Positions 28,929 through 39,549 are shown, counted from the first letter of the stretch. The stretch is DNA of 64,000 bases from Klebsiella grimontii (GCF_900200035.1 NZ_FZTC01000034.1:186001-250000); one strand, 5' to 3'. Numbers and translations: made by a program. Notes: generated by a model from the letters alone, not told the origin.

Positions 28929-28963
28929 TTTGTTGGCCTACTTTATTAAAAGAAACGGATTTT

Positions 28964-31492
28964 ATGCGTAATCTCATTTATTCCGATTTAACGCCCAAAG
29001 GATTATCTCTTTTAATAAAGCGGGCCCTCTATTCTGTATGTATGGTATTTTCTTTATCAACGTCGATTTATGCCATTGAATTTAATACAGATATGATCGA
29101 TGCCGAAGATCGGGAAAACGTCGATCTCTCGCAATTTGAAAAGAAAGGCTACATCCCTGTTGGTACCTATTTAGTACGCGTACAAATAAACAAAAATACG
29201 CTTCCGCGCGCCTATAATCTCGAATGGATAAAATCGGATAATGAAAATGGGTCTCTGCTTTGCCTGACTCAAGAACATCTAACAGAATTTGGTTTTGCGG
29301 ATGCGTTTATCTTGTCTCTACAGCCGCTGAACCCGCAAGGTTGCCTCGATCTGAGCCATAAATCGGACCTGGTCACTCGCCTGGACAAAGCGAATATGAT
29401 ACTGACCTTAACGGTTCCCCAAGCGTGGATGAAGTATCGGGCCAAAAACTGGACCCCGCCGGAGTTCTGGGACGTGGGGGTTACTGGTTTTATCATGGAT
29501 TATAACCTCTACGCCAGCCAGTATGTTCCCAGCCATGGCGACAGCAACCAAAACGTAAATACCTACGGCACGCTGGGTTTCAACTTAGGCGCATGGCGTC
29601 TACGCAGCGATTATCAGTACGATCAGTCGTTTACTGAAAATAACTCCAACGGCAGCAACAGCAGTCTGCCGCGAACCTATCTGTTCCGCCCTATTCCATC
29701 CCTGGCGTCGAAACTCACCATGGGGCAGTATGATCTCAGTTCCGATCTCTACGATACGTTCCATTTTACCGGCGCTTCACTGGAGAGCGACGAACAGATG
29801 CTACCGCCGGACCTGCGCGGATACGCGCCGCAAATAAGCGGCATCGCTCAAACAAACGCCAGGGTCACCGTTTCACAGAACGGCCGTACTTTGTATCAAA
29901 CTTCCGTTTCCCCCGGACCGTTTACAATTACCGATCTGGGGACCACGTTGCAGGGGCAACTGGATGTCACCATTGAAGAAGAAGATGGGCGTAAAAGCAC
30001 GTTTCAGGTCGGTTCAGCCTCTATCCCGTTTCTGACGCGTCAGGGCCAGATACGTTATAAAAGCTCCGTGGGCAAGCCTACATCAACCACCCACAACGAC
30101 ATTAACAACCCACTCTTCTGGACGGGAGAGATTTCATGGGGCTGGCTGAGCGATATCTCTTTATACGGCGGCGCGATCGTTACCGCCGACGACTACCAGG
30201 CGGCGACCAGCGGAATCGGCTTTAACCTGAATAGCTTTGGCTCCCTCTCCTTTGATGTCACGCGGGCAGAGGCCAATTTACGCGATGACAATGAAGGCAA
30301 GCAGCGCGGCTTCAGCTATCGCGCAAACTATTCTAAGCGCTTCGAGGAAACGGGCAGTCAGATAACCTTCGCGGGTTATCGTTTTTCGGATAAAGAATAT
30401 GTCACGATGAGTGAATATATCAATTCGCGTGATGGTAACAATACCAACAATAATGAAAAAGAGAGCTATGTCCTCTCATTTAACCAATATATCGAACCGT
30501 TGGCGCTAAACAGCTATCTGAGCATTACGCGCAATACCTACTGGAATAGTGATACCAATACCAACTATTCATTCTCCGTTAGCCGCAACTTTGATATTGG
30601 CGATTTCAAGAATATGTCCGCCTCTCTGGCAATGAGCCGCGTGAGCTGGGGCGATGATGAAGAAAATCAATACTATTTCTCTATTTCAGTACCATTTGAA
30701 AACAACCGCAATGTTACCTACAGTTTACAACGCTACGGCGACGACGCCGCTACACAAACTGCAACATACTATGACAGTTCGGACCGCAACAATACCTGGA
30801 ATTTATCCGTATCTGGCAGCGATAAAGACTATAGCGATGGCGAAGCGGCCTTGCGCGGTTATTACCAACACTACTCTCCCTGGGGCCGGCTAAATGTTAA
30901 CGGCAGCGTGCAGCCCAGCAACTATCGCACATTAAGCGCGGGCTGGAACGGTTCGTTTACGGCAACGCGTTATGGGGCGGCATTCCATGATTATAGCCCC
31001 GGTAATAGTTCCCGCGTCATGGTGGATGCGGATAGCATCTCTGGCGTTGAAGTGAATAACAATCGCAGTAAGACTAATATATTTGGTATTTCCGTGGTCC
31101 CATCGGTGGGTAACTATACTACCGCCACGGTAATGGTAAATAATAACAACCTACCCGAAGGTGTCGATGTCACTAACTCGGTTATTCGCACCACGCTAAC
31201 CGAGGGAGCCATTGGTTATATGCCGCTCAGCGCGACCAAAGGCTATCAAATTATTGGCGTCATCCGCCTGGAAGATGGACGCTATCCGCCGTTGGGCGTT
31301 ACCGTGACAGATAAATCGACCGGTCGTGATATCGGACTGGTGGCCGATGATGGCTTCGTGTACCTCAGCGGCGTGCAGGAAAATAGTATCCTGACGCTCA
31401 AATGGAACGATAAAGCCTGCGACATTACACCACCTAACCACAGTAATGCTGATGGTCAGGCCGTTATTTTACCGTGTAAGTCTCAACATTAA
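28964..31492 (+). CDS. fimbrial outer membrane usher (YqiG-like)
   Basis: Outer-membrane assembly pore of 842 residues. An N-terminal signal region ends near IYA, followed by the chaperone-binding domain (IEFNTDMIDAEDRENVDLSQF), the 24-strand barrel with the plug (FTITDLGTTLQGQLDVTIEEEDG) and C-terminal domains ending with a Cys pair (KACDITPPN...LPCKSQH). The start at MRNLIYSDL was preferred; an earlier in-frame ATG (28913) lies in the intra-operon hairpin. Downstream are the chaperone and tip subunit genes, completing a chaperone-usher system. Confidence 0.92.
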   Translation: MRNLIYSDLTPKGLSLLIKRALYSVCMVFSLSTSIYAIEFNTDMIDAEDRENVDLSQFEKKGYIPVGTYLVRVQINKNTLPRAYNLEWIKSDNENGSLLCLTQEHLTEFGFADAFILSLQPLNPQGCLDLSHKSDLVTRLDKANMILTLTVPQAWMKYRAKNWTPPEFWDVGVTGFIMDYNLYASQYVPSHGDSNQNVNTYGTLGFNLGAWRLRSDYQYDQSFTENNSNGSNSSLPRTYLFRPIPSLASKLTMGQYDLSSDLYDTFHFTGASLESDEQMLPPDLRGYAPQISGIAQTNARVTVSQNGRTLYQTSVSPGPFTITDLGTTLQGQLDVTIEEEDGRKSTFQVGSASIPFLTRQGQIRYKSSVGKPTSTTHNDINNPLFWTGEISWGWLSDISLYGGAIVTADDYQAATSGIGFNLNSFGSLSFDVTRAEANLRDDNEGKQRGFSYRANYSKRFEETGSQITFAGYRFSDKEYVTMSEYINSRDGNNTNNNEKESYVLSFNQYIEPLALNSYLSITRNTYWNSDTNTNYSFSVSRNFDIGDFKNMSASLAMSRVSWGDDEENQYYFSISVPFENNRNVTYSLQRYGDDAATQTATYYDSSDRNNTWNLSVSGSDKDYSDGEAALRGYYQHYSPWGRLNVNGSVQPSNYRTLSAGWNGSFTATRYGAAFHDYSPGNSSRVMVDADSISGVEVNNNRSKTNIFGISVVPSVGNYTTATVMVNNNNLPEGVDVTNSVIRTTLTEGAIGYMPLSATKGYQIIGVIRLEDGRYPPLGVTVTDKSTGRDIGLVADDGFVYLSGVQENSILTLKWNDKACDITPPNHSNADGQAVILPCKSQH

Positions 31493-31507
31493 TTCAGGAT
31501 GAAGACA

Positions 31508-32242
31508 ATGAAGATAAACGTAATGAAAAAAGGAATTTTATGCCTGGCGGGCGCCAGTTTTGCGGCCAATGCCGCCGTATCTCCTGACAGAACACGCATC
31601 ATTTATAACCAATCGGATAAAAGCGTCTCGGTGCGTCTGACCAACCAGAGTCCCGACACGCCTTTCCTTGCCCAATCATGGATAGAGGACAAGGATAATA
31701 AAAAATCTCGTACTTATATCACTGCAATACCGCCAATGTTGCGCCTTGAAGCCGGCGAGCAGGCGCAGGTGCGCCTGATGGGGCAAGCAACGCTGGCGCA
31801 GCTTCCTGCCGACAGAGAATCGCTATTTTATTACAATATTCGGGAAATTCCGCCGCGTTCAGAACAGAAAAACGTTATGCAGATTGCCATGCAGAGCCGG
31901 ATTAAACTTTTCTGGCGACCAAAGGCTATCGAAATACCTGATGGACAGGTAAATCTGGTCGGCAAAGTCGACATTAGCCGAACCGCCAGTGGATTGACGC
32001 TGAAGAACAAGTCTCCCTACTTTATTACTGTCGGTTATATCGGCGTTAACGGCAAAACATTGCTACCGAAAACCGCCAGCATGATGGCGGAACCCTTTGG
32101 CCAGGCGGTCCAGGAAATTAAAAATTTACCGGCGAATTTCCAGGTCGGCTATATTGGCGATTACGGTGGCCTGCATATGTTTAAGATCAGCTGCAACTCT
32201 GTTCAGGCAACATGCCAGTCCGAACCGGTGAAAAAGGAATAA
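31508..32242 (+). CDS. periplasmic fimbrial chaperone (YqiH-like)
   Basis: PapD-type chaperone of 244 residues with two Ig-like domains. After the signal peptide (ending near ANAA) come VSPDRTRIIYNQSDKSVSVRLTN-type strands, the proline-rich PPMLRLEAGEQAQVRL block and the conserved REIPPRSE segment near the hinge. The start at MKINVMKKG has AGGA 8 nt upstream; another ATG three codons earlier overlaps that site. It lies 15 bp after the usher stop, and the tip gene begins 2 bp after its own stop. Confidence 0.92.
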   Translation: MKINVMKKGILCLAGASFAANAAVSPDRTRIIYNQSDKSVSVRLTNQSPDTPFLAQSWIEDKDNKKSRTYITAIPPMLRLEAGEQAQVRLMGQATLAQLPADRESLFYYNIREIPPRSEQKNVMQIAMQSRIKLFWRPKAIEIPDGQVNLVGKVDISRTASGLTLKNKSPYFITVGYIGVNGKTLLPKTASMMAEPFGQAVQEIKNLPANFQVGYIGDYGGLHMFKISCNSVQATCQSEPVKKE

Positions 32243-32244
32243 TA

Positions 32245-33297
32245 ATGAAAAAAGTAATCAGTTTTTTAGCATTATTAGCCTGCCTGTTTTCATTCCCTGC
32301 GTGGGCGGTTGACTGCTATCAAAATACCTATGGCGGCCCGGTGAGCGCAACGCTAACTCTCCCCCCATTCACCATCCCTAACGACATCCAGCTAGGGAAA
32401 AAGATATGGGAAAGCTCGGACATTAACATTACGGTTTACTGCGATAACGCGAGCGAATGGTCTCCATCGAAACCCACAGAAAATATCTATGCGTGGATAA
32501 AGTTATCAGCTTTTAATAGCGGCGATGTGCTCAACAATCCCTATTTTACTTTTGGCGTAACATATGCCGGTGTCGATTATGAAGGCATTAATCAAGGGAT
32601 CAACACCGGCGCCTGTCTTGATAGACAGGATCACTATCTAATCCCAAGTATCTTTCATGATCCTGTATGTAATGGTTCGTCATTGCAAAAAAATATAACC
32701 TTTAACGCCCGCTTCCGCCTGTACGTTAAAATAGCAGCGATTCCTCCTGATAGCTCAACGGTCTATAATTTTGGCGATATTAACGTACTGCAGTTTGATG
32801 GTGAAGGGGGAGCGAACCTGCTTAGCAACGCTAAAAATTTACGTTACTATATTTCAGGGCTGGATAATATCCATATTCTGACCTGCACAGCATCAGTTAA
32901 GCTGTATCCTGAAAATCAAACTGTTGATTTCGGAGCTATTTATAACTACGAAAAAAACATGCCGGTCCTGAAAAAAAACTTTAGTCTTTCAACTATTCGA
33001 GATCAAACTGCAGGCTGCACTGAACGATTTGATATTACTACCAGTTTCTATATTAATGAAAATCTCTACGATTCCACACATCTGGATATAGGGAACGGGC
33101 TATTATTAAATATCGTAGATGACACGGCTAATACTGATGTTCTTTTCAACCAATATATGCCTTTTACAACATATATACCCGGTGAACCTTCAACAGTAAC
33201 GCATAACTATACCGCCGAACTCACTAAAAAACCGTCTGAATCTGTGGCCGATGGGCCATTCAGTAAAGATGTCATCATCAAGATAAATTATCAATAG
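32245..33297 (+). CDS. fimbrial tip adhesin/minor subunit (YqiI-like)
   Basis: Secreted protein of 350 residues with a signal peptide (MKKVISFLALLACLFSFPAWA) and the size of a two-domain fimbrial tip protein. The N-terminal ~200 residues would be the receptor-binding lectin-like domain with cysteines in VDCYQN, VYCDNA, TGACLD and DPVCNG. The C-terminal pilin domain starts near LTCTASVKLYPENQTVDFG and ends VIIKINYQ. The receptor is unknown. It has the same order and size as E. coli yqiI. AAAAAGGAAT precedes the ATG, and a strong shared terminator follows. Confidence 0.88.
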   Translation: MKKVISFLALLACLFSFPAWAVDCYQNTYGGPVSATLTLPPFTIPNDIQLGKKIWESSDINITVYCDNASEWSPSKPTENIYAWIKLSAFNSGDVLNNPYFTFGVTYAGVDYEGINQGINTGACLDRQDHYLIPSIFHDPVCNGSSLQKNITFNARFRLYVKIAAIPPDSSTVYNFGDINVLQFDGEGGANLLSNAKNLRYYISGLDNIHILTCTASVKLYPENQTVDFGAIYNYEKNMPVLKKNFSLSTIRDQTAGCTERFDITTSFYINENLYDSTHLDIGNGLLLNIVDDTANTDVLFNQYMPFTTYIPGEPSTVTHNYTAELTKKPSESVADGPFSKDVIIKINYQ

Positions 33298-33320
33298 TCA
33301 TTAAAAATTTCATGACTGAC

Positions 33321-33354
33321 AATAATAAAGCCGGGATAACCCGGCTTTATTATT
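33321..33354. terminator. bidirectional terminator between fimbrial operon and ribB
   Basis: A perfect 15-bp stem (AATAATAAAGCCGGG and its complement) with ATAA loop lies between the convergent ends. T-rich arms on both strands let it end both transcripts. Confidence 0.9.
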
Positions 33355-33371
33355 TGGCGCAATGTCAGCGA

Positions 33372-34025
33372 TCAGCTGGCTTTACGTTCGTGCTCACGAC
33401 GGTAAGCCGCTAAATCTTCGATAGTGACCACAGCCATATTATGCTGCTGAGCAAACTCGATGCACTGCGGCGCGCGGGCCATAGAGCCATCATCGTTGGT
33501 CAGTTCGCACAGTACGCCAGCCGGTTTGAAACCTGCTAACGTCACCAGGTCGATAGTCGCTTCGGTATGGCCGCCGCGGGTCAACACGCCGCCCGGCTGC
33601 GCGCGCAGCGGGAAAACGTGGCCAGGACGGTTCAGGTCGGACGGCTTCGCGCCATCGGCAATCGCCGCACGCACGGTGGTCACGCGGTCAGCGGCGGAAA
33701 CGCCGGTGGTCACGCCTTCAGCGGCTTCGATGGTCACGGTAAAACCGGTACCGTAGGCGCTGGTGTTGTTCTCAACCATCATTGGCAGGTCGAGCTGTTT
33801 ACGGCGATCTTCCGTCAGGCACAGGCAAACAATACCGCTGCCGTGACGAATAGTCAGGGCCATTTGCTCAACGGTCATGGTTTCAGCGGCGAAAATCATA
33901 TCGCCTTCGTTTTCACGATCTTCATCGTCAAGTACCATCACACCGCGGCCTTCGCGCAGTGCATCTAAAGCGTGTTCCACACGTTCAAAAGCGGTACCAA
34001 AAGAGGAAAGTAGCGTCTGATTCAT
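33372..34025 (-). CDS. ribB: 3,4-dihydroxy-2-butanone 4-phosphate synthase
   Basis: Riboflavin pathway enzyme of 217 residues that turns ribulose 5-phosphate into 3,4-dihydroxy-2-butanone 4-phosphate. Family motifs are [25 protein letters not shown], the [10 protein letters not shown] loop and HTEATIDL near the active site. It is monofunctional (no GTP cyclohydrolase II domain). An FMN riboswitch lies in its leader, so expression falls when FMN is abundant. In this genome it lies next to the fimbrial operon, where E. coli has zupT. Confidence 0.97.
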   Translation of the reverse strand: MNQTLLSSFGTAFERVEHALDALREGRGVMVLDDEDRENEGDMIFAAETMTVEQMALTIRHGSGIVCLCLTEDRRKQLDLPMMVENNTSAYGTGFTVTIEAAEGVTTGVSAADRVTTVRAAIADGAKPSDLNRPGHVFPLRAQPGGVLTRGGHTEATIDLVTLAGFKPAGVLCELTNDDGSMARAPQCIEFAQQHNMAVVTIEDLAAYRREHERKAS

Positions 34026-34127
34026 GGTAAAAAAAACCTCATTAATTGTATGGTTACCAGAATCAGGGCAGTCTTAGGAGCGCCGGTTTAGCGGCAAAAG
34101 TCAACGCAAGCGGGCAGAAACCCGACT

Positions 34128-34283
34128 GAGCCGTTACTCTCTCCCATCCGGACTCTAACCGTCGGCCCCGGAATTACACCGGATCTGCTGACCTTTCTGC
34201 ATTCACAGAAAGCGCTCGCGGGCTTTCAACGCTATGGTTGATTTACCGCCGGTGGGGAATTTCGCCCCGCCCTGAGAATAAGC
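34128..34283 (-). ncRNA. FMN riboswitch (RFN element) of ribB
   Basis: Read on the minus strand, the leader has the hallmark RFN segments in order: CTCAGGGCGGGGCGAAATTC, CCCACCGGCGG, AAGCCCGCGAGCG, GATCCGGTGTAATTCCGG, GCCGACGGTTAGAGTCCGGATG. It starts just after a predicted promoter and ends about 100 bases before the ribB ATG. This corresponds to the E. coli sroG/RFN region. Confidence 0.95.
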
Positions 34284-34289
34284 AAAGTC

Positions 34290-34318
34290 ACTATAACGCT
34301 ATTGACTATCGTCGGCAA
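34290..34318 (-). promoter_or_regulatory. ribB promoter
   Basis: On the minus strand TTGCCG and TATAGT are separated by exactly 17 bp, placing the RNA start at the 5' edge of the riboswitch. Confidence 0.65.
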
Positions 34319-34342
34319 TGCATAAGCTTCAAACATTTATGG

Positions 34343-34371
34343 TTTATAGGCACCGACGATCGCACTACAAT
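34343..34371 (+). promoter_or_regulatory. ubiK (yqiC) promoter
   Basis: TTTATA and TACAAT with a 17-bp spacer, 33 bp before the ubiK ATG. Confidence 0.5.
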
Positions 34372-34403
34372 GAGCCCATAACCGACCAGAGCAGGATACC
34401 ACC

Positions 34404-34685
34404 ATGATTGACCCGAAAAAAATTGAACAAATCGCCCGTCAGGTTCATGAATCGATGCCGAAAGGGCTCCGCGATCTGGGGGAAGACGTGGAGAAAAAAA
34501 TTCGTCAGGTGCTCCAGTCGCAGTTAACTCGCCTGGACCTGGTAAGCCGCGAAGAGTTCGACGTGCAGACGCAGGTGCTGCTGCGCACGCGTGAAAAGCT
34601 GGCGCTGCTGGAGCAGCGTCTTAACGATCTGGAAAGCCGTTCGCTGAGCGCGCCGGCGACGCCTGACGCAGAAGAGAAGCAGTAA
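34404..34685 (+). CDS. ubiK: ubiquinone biosynthesis accessory factor UbiK (YqiC)
   Basis: Small protein of 93 residues with an N-terminal amphipathic helix ([19 protein letters not shown]) and a C-terminal coiled coil ([18 protein letters not shown]). The family (BMFP) supports the Ubi complex in aerobic ubiquinone synthesis with UbiJ and is needed for Salmonella colonisation. It is divergent from ribB. In E. coli the fimbrial ygiL operon follows it; here only a hairpin and glgS do. Confidence 0.95.
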   Translation: MIDPKKIEQIARQVHESMPKGLRDLGEDVEKKIRQVLQSQLTRLDLVSREEFDVQTQVLLRTREKLALLEQRLNDLESRSLSAPATPDAEEKQ

Positions 34686-34692
34686 AAACAAG

Positions 34693-34714
34693 CAACGGGC
34701 CGCAAGGCCCGTTG
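34693..34714. terminator. hairpin between ubiK and glgS
   Basis: CAACGGGCC-GCAA-GGCCCGTTG: a 9-bp stem with a stable GNRA loop between convergent genes. The T-tract is weak on both sides. Confidence 0.6.
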
Positions 34715-34739
34715 TCATATCGGTAAGGTGGAAAGTTGA

Positions 34740-34949
34740 TTAGTGCTCCAGCTCCGCTTCTGGCGTCATCGCGCTGTTCGCCTGCCGGCAGTACAGCTCA
34801 TAGCGTTGACAGAACCATTCACGATGCGCTTCATCCATATTGCCAACAATGGCCTGAAGATCGACGGGCTGACCTTGTGCGTTCATTCTGGCGAAACTCT
34901 GGGCCAGGAAATCAAAATTCTTCATTAAATACATATCGTTATTCTTCAT
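34740..34949 (-). CDS. glgS: surface composition regulator GlgS
   Basis: Small protein of 69 residues. Conserved GlgS blocks are [32 protein letters not shown] and the acidic tail ELEH. In E. coli it lowers motility and biofilm traits and affects glycogen. The start was placed at 34949 because AAGGAG is 7 nt upstream of that ATG; the ATG two codons earlier is only 1 nt from it. Compared with E. coli GlgS the N-terminus is slightly longer (MKNNDMYLM). Confidence 0.9.
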   Translation of the reverse strand: MKNNDMYLMKNFDFLAQSFARMNAQGQPVDLQAIVGNMDEAHREWFCQRYELYCRQANSAMTPEAELEH

Positions 34950-35097
34950 ACGCATACTCCTTCAGCCGTTGGTGTTCTGATTGGTCATATGCTTTTTACT
35001 TACTTCAGTATTTATCCTTACCTTAACGTTTTTTGTACGAAAAATGCGCCCAACATGGTGATTTATTGCGCCAAATCATTTATGCCGTCATTAAATA

Positions 35098-35135
35098 AAA
35101 AGAGGCCCGCGATTAGGCGATCGCGGGCCTCTTTT
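35098..35135. terminator. strong terminator downstream of hldE
   Basis: A perfect 16-bp stem (AAAAGAGGCCCGCGAT and complement) with a 6-nt loop, T-rich on both strands. It lies 88 bp past the hldE stop on the minus strand and would also separate glgS from it. Confidence 0.85.
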
Positions 35136-35222
35136 GCACTACTTTGTAGCGGAATCGTCGGTTACGCGGCGTTTAGCGCGATAATCCCGGATATACCGCC
35201 GCTACGGTGGGGAGAGAAAACA

Positions 35223-36656
35223 TTACTGTTTGTTATCTTTCTGGATCTTCTTAATGATGTTGGTCGTCGAACAGCCGTCTTCGAAGTTGAGCACCAGCAC
35301 CTCGCCGCCGTTTGCCCATACCTCTTCACTACCGGCAATCTGTTCCGGCTTATAGTCGCCGCCTTTCACCAGCAGATCCGGCAGAATGCCGGCAATCAGC
35401 CGCTGCGGTGTGTCCTCTTCAAAAGAGACCACCCAGTCGACGGCTTCCAGCGCGCCCAGCACGATCATACGCTGATCCAGCGGGTTGACCGGACGAGACT
35501 CGCCTTTCAGACGCTTCGTTGATGCGTCGCTGTTCACCGCCACAATCAGCCTGTCGCCCAGCTTGCGAGCGTTCGCCAGGTAGGAAACGTGGCCCGCGTG
35601 TAAAATGTCGAACACGCCGTTGGTCATCACCACTTTCTCGCCGCGCTTGCGCGCCGCGGCGACCGCCAGCTTCAGCTCCTCTTCGCCCATCACGCCAAAA
35701 CCGGTCTCTGAGCGCCCGCGCACCGCGTTCTCCAGTTCGATAGGCGAAACGGTAGAGGTACCGAGTTTACCCACCACGACGCCCGCCGCCGCGTTGGCAA
35801 AATAGCAGGCCTCTTCCAGCGTGTTGCCGGAAGCCAGCGTCGCCGCCAGCACGCCGATGACCGTGTCGCCCGCGCCGGTAACATCATAAACTTCCTGCGC
35901 CTGAGTAGGCATATGCAGCGGCGGCCGCCCAGGCTGCAGCAGCGTCATCCCCTGCTCGGAACGGGTCACCAGCAGCGCGGAGAGATCGAAATCGGCAATG
36001 ATTTTCATCCCGCGCTCAACGATCTCTTCTTCATCCTTACATTTACCCGCTACCGCTTCAAACTCTGAGAGGTTAGGCGTCAGCAGGGTGGCGCCACGAT
36101 AGCGTTCAAAATCCGTGCCTTTCGGGTCAATGAGCACCGGAACGCCCGCGTCGCGAGCCAGCTTAATCATGGTCTGAACGCTGGTCAGCGCGCCTTTGGC
36201 GTAATCAGAGAGTACCAGTGCGCCAATGGAGCCCAGCGCCTGCTGAATACGTTCGTGCATCGGCTGCGGGTCGACGCCGGAGAACCCTTCTTCAAAATCG
36301 AGACGAATCAGCTGCTGGTTACGCGACAGCACGCGCAGTTTGGTAATCGTCGGGTGCGTCGGGACGGAGACAAAATCGCACTTCACGTTAACGTCGGCCA
36401 GCGCCTTACTCAACGCGCGGGCGGCATCGTCAATCCCGGTCAGGCCAACGAGGCGAGAGGTCGCGCCGAGGGACGCAATGTTCATCGCCACGTTTGCCGC
36501 GCCGCCAGGACGTTCTTCGATATTTTCCACCTTCACCACCGGCACCGGCGCTTCCGGCGAAATGCGGCTGGTGGGTCCATACCAATAGCGGTCCAGCATC
36601 ACATCGCCAACCACCAACACTCCTGCACGTTCAAACTCTGGCAGCGTTACTTTCAT
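35223..36656 (-). CDS. hldE: bifunctional heptose 7-phosphate kinase / heptose 1-phosphate adenylyltransferase
   Basis: Two-domain enzyme of 477 residues for ADP-L-glycero-D-manno-heptose, needed for the LPS inner core. The N-terminal ribokinase-type kinase (about 1-318) has GGAANVAMN and the ATP-site [10 protein letters not shown] motif. The C-terminal nucleotidyltransferase (about 344-477) has the [12 protein letters not shown] motif. It is the last gene of a minus-strand ygiF-glnE-hldE group (58 bp after glnE) and ends at a strong terminator. Confidence 0.97.
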   Translation of the reverse strand: MKVTLPEFERAGVLVVGDVMLDRYWYGPTSRISPEAPVPVVKVENIEERPGGAANVAMNIASLGATSRLVGLTGIDDAARALSKALADVNVKCDFVSVPTHPTITKLRVLSRNQQLIRLDFEEGFSGVDPQPMHERIQQALGSIGALVLSDYAKGALTSVQTMIKLARDAGVPVLIDPKGTDFERYRGATLLTPNLSEFEAVAGKCKDEEEIVERGMKIIADFDLSALLVTRSEQGMTLLQPGRPPLHMPTQAQEVYDVTGAGDTVIGVLAATLASGNTLEEACYFANAAAGVVVGKLGTSTVSPIELENAVRGRSETGFGVMGEEELKLAVAAARKRGEKVVMTNGVFDILHAGHVSYLANARKLGDRLIVAVNSDASTKRLKGESRPVNPLDQRMIVLGALEAVDWVVSFEEDTPQRLIAGILPDLLVKGGDYKPEQIAGSEEVWANGGEVLVLNFEDGCSTTNIIKKIQKDNKQ

Positions 36657-36714
36657 TCCTCTCTCCTGCGAGACGCAAACTTTGCGCGCGATAATAGCAC
36701 ACCCGGTTTTTTAG

Positions 36715-39549
36715 TTAAGCCATCAACCACTTCTGCCAGCTGGCGCTGACCTGTTCACGCTCCTCGCTAAACGCCTCTGGCGCCACGTGCCCCGGCTGTT
36801 CCTGCAGCGCCAGGTGATGTAGCGCATCGCGCAGCGTAGTGTAAGCGTGAGTTAACGCCCTCGCCTCTCCCTCGTCCATAATGTCATTCTGCGCCAGCAG
36901 TTCCAGAATACGGACGTTATCGGACCAGCGCGTGAGCTTCGGTTTATCACTGGCATAGCGTAGGACCAGATACTGGGTAATAAATTCAATATCCGTGATC
37001 CCCCCGGCATCGGCTTTAATATCAAAGCGATCGGGATGCTTATTCCCCAGATGAGCGCGCATTTTTTCACGCATTTCCCGCACTTCGGTTTGCAGTTTTT
37101 CGCCCTCCCGCGGGGCGGTGAGAATATCCCGACGAATCGCGTCAAAGCGCGCCTGTAGCTCAGGATCGCCGTACACCACGCGGGCGCGAACCAGCGCCTG
37201 ATGCTCCCAGGTCCATGCCTCGTTTTGTTGATAATCAGCAAAGGAATCGGCGGTAGTCACCAGCATGCCCGCCGCGCCAGAAGGACGTAAGCGAGCGTCC
37301 ACTTCGTACAGAATGCCCGACGAGGTGCGGGTGCTGAAAAGATGCATGATGCGCTGCGCCAGGCGCAGATAAAACTGCCGACCGTCGATTTCGCGCTCGC
37401 CGTCGGTCATCACCTCCATCGGACAATCGTGGAGGAATACCAGGTCGAGATCGGAACTGTAGCCCAGCTCCCAGCCTCCCAACTTGCCGTAGCCGACCAC
37501 CGCAAAACCGCGCCCCTGGCGCTCGTGAAGGTGCGTCGGCTTCCCGTAGCGGGCCACCATCTGCAGCCAGGCCTGCTGGACGACCGCATCAATCATCGCC
37601 TCCGCCAGCCAGGTCAAGTGATCGCTCACTTTCATCACCGGCAGGGTTCCGGCGATATCCGCCGCGGCAATATGCAGCAGCTGCGCCTGCTTAAACTGGC
37701 GAAGCGCCTCCAGCTGCTGCTCTTCATCCTCTTCCGGTACGCGCAGCAGATACTGCCGAAGCTCGTCGCGATAGGCATCGGTGGCCGTCGGCTGATAAAG
37801 CGTATTCGGGTCCAGCAGCTCGTCCAGCAGCAGCGGGTGACGGGCCAGCTGGCTGGCGACCATCGGCGATGCGGCGCACAGGCTAATCAGGTGCTTTAGC
37901 GCGCCGGGGAACTCGCTCAGCAGCTCCAGGTAGGTTGTACGGGTGACAATTCCGGTCAGCAGCGGCGTGATGCGCGCCAGCGGCACCGGGGCATCGGCGC
38001 GCGAACAGATTTCGCTAAGCAGATGCGGCATGAGCTGATCGAGCACCTGACGGCCGCGCGGACCAATCGTCCGCCGATCCAGCTCTTTACGAAAATCGGC
38101 GATCAGCGCCAGCACGCTGCGGCGATCGTTATCAGCAAGATGCGCCAGCGCCGGGCTGGTATCGTCCTCCTGCAGCGCGTCCTGCCACAGTTCGCGCCAG
38201 TACTCTTCAAGCTGTTCATCCGGCGACTGCGTTTCATCGTCGCCGATCAGTTCATTAAACACGCGCCGCACGTTGGCCATCTGCTCCGCCAGCCGCGCGC
38301 TGAGCGTCTCCCAGTCGGCAGCGCCCATCCCCCAAGCCAGCCGGGCGCGATTAAGCTCATCCTGCGGCAGAGTTTGCGTCTGCTCATCGTTGATACTCTG
38401 CAGCAGGTTTTCGAGGCGTCGCAAAAACAGATAGGCTTCGCGCAGCCTCTGCGCATCGCCTTCCGGCAGCAGGTGCAGCTCCTCGATGGCGGCCAGCGTC
38501 GGCAGCAGGGCCCGCTGTTGCAGCATCGGCTCGCGACCGCCGCGAATCAGTTGAAAGACCTGGACGATAAACTCCACTTCGCGGATACCGCCCGCGCCGA
38601 GCTTGATATTATCCTTCAGACCCCGGCGGCGCACCTCGCGGGCAATCATTCCCTTCATATTACGCAGGGACTGAATCACGCTGAAATCAATATAACGGCG
38701 GAAGACAAATGGCCGCAGCATAGCGCGCAGCTCGCCGGCATAAACACCATCGTTCTCGCCCATGATGCGCGCTTTCACCATCGCATAGCGCTCCCAGTCG
38801 CGCCCCTGCTCCTGGTAATAATCTTCCAGCGCGGCAAAGCTCAGCACCAGCGGGCCGCTGTCGCCAAACGGGCGCAGGCGCATATCCACGCGGTAGACAA
38901 AGCCATCCTGGGTGGGCTGATCCAGCACCTTAATCAGGCGCTGTCCGAGACGGGTAAAAAACTGCGCGTTATCCAGCTCGCGACGGCCGCCGCGGGTGGA
39001 GCCGTGCTCCGGCCAGGCGAAAATCAGATCGATGTCGGAGGAGAAATTCAGCTCGCCGCCGCCGAGCTTGCCCATGCCGAGGATCAGCAGCGGCTGAGCT
39101 GAACCTTCCGCATTACACGGCGTCCCCCATTCGCGGCAGCAGGCGGCGTAAAGCCAGTCGCGCGCGGCGACGATTAAGGTCTCCGCCAGCGCGCTGAGCT
39201 GCTGTAGACTGCTCTCTTCGCTGACCAGCGATAGCGCCTGGGCCCAGGCGATGCGCACCATAATCCAGCGGCGAAACTGGCGCAGCTCGCGCATCAGCGC
39301 GGCCTCATCATTGACCTCGGCCAGGCGAACCCGCAGCCACTCGGCGTAGTGATGCCACTCCAGCGCCTCGGGAGGCGCACTTTCAAGCCCCGCCAGCCAC
39401 TGCGGCTGCGCGATCAGACTCTGCGCGACAAAATCGCTGAAGGCCATAACCGATTGCGCCCGTTCGCTCAACGTCGATACGGGAAAATCCGCTGGCAGTC
39501 GGTCTATGACCGTCTGCCAGTGCTGCTGTAACTGCGAAGAAAGCGGCAT
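36715..39549 (-). CDS. glnE: glutamine synthetase adenylyltransferase/adenylyl-removing enzyme
   Basis: Bifunctional nitrogen-control enzyme of 944 residues that adenylylates and deadenylylates glutamine synthetase under PII control. Two nucleotidyltransferase domains are seen: an N-terminal one with [20 protein letters not shown] (removing) and a C-terminal one with [20 protein letters not shown] (transferring), with a regulatory helical linker between. It lies between ygiF (23-bp gap) and hldE. Confidence 0.97.
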   Translation of the reverse strand: MPLSSQLQQHWQTVIDRLPADFPVSTLSERAQSVMAFSDFVAQSLIAQPQWLAGLESAPPEALEWHHYAEWLRVRLAEVNDEAALMRELRQFRRWIMVRIAWAQALSLVSEESSLQQLSALAETLIVAARDWLYAACCREWGTPCNAEGSAQPLLILGMGKLGGGELNFSSDIDLIFAWPEHGSTRGGRRELDNAQFFTRLGQRLIKVLDQPTQDGFVYRVDMRLRPFGDSGPLVLSFAALEDYYQEQGRDWERYAMVKARIMGENDGVYAGELRAMLRPFVFRRYIDFSVIQSLRNMKGMIAREVRRRGLKDNIKLGAGGIREVEFIVQVFQLIRGGREPMLQQRALLPTLAAIEELHLLPEGDAQRLREAYLFLRRLENLLQSINDEQTQTLPQDELNRARLAWGMGAADWETLSARLAEQMANVRRVFNELIGDDETQSPDEQLEEYWRELWQDALQEDDTSPALAHLADNDRRSVLALIADFRKELDRRTIGPRGRQVLDQLMPHLLSEICSRADAPVPLARITPLLTGIVTRTTYLELLSEFPGALKHLISLCAASPMVASQLARHPLLLDELLDPNTLYQPTATDAYRDELRQYLLRVPEEDEEQQLEALRQFKQAQLLHIAAADIAGTLPVMKVSDHLTWLAEAMIDAVVQQAWLQMVARYGKPTHLHERQGRGFAVVGYGKLGGWELGYSSDLDLVFLHDCPMEVMTDGEREIDGRQFYLRLAQRIMHLFSTRTSSGILYEVDARLRPSGAAGMLVTTADSFADYQQNEAWTWEHQALVRARVVYGDPELQARFDAIRRDILTAPREGEKLQTEVREMREKMRAHLGNKHPDRFDIKADAGGITDIEFITQYLVLRYASDKPKLTRWSDNVRILELLAQNDIMDEGEARALTHAYTTLRDALHHLALQEQPGHVAPEAFSEEREQVSASWQKWLMA

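Noticed and set aside
31499-31507. Earlier ATG for the fimbrial chaperone
   Set aside because: It overlaps the AGGA ribosome site that is well placed for the ATG at 31508.
38023-39102. 359-codon frame antisense to glnE
   Set aside because: Shadow of the glnE reading frame; no conserved motif.
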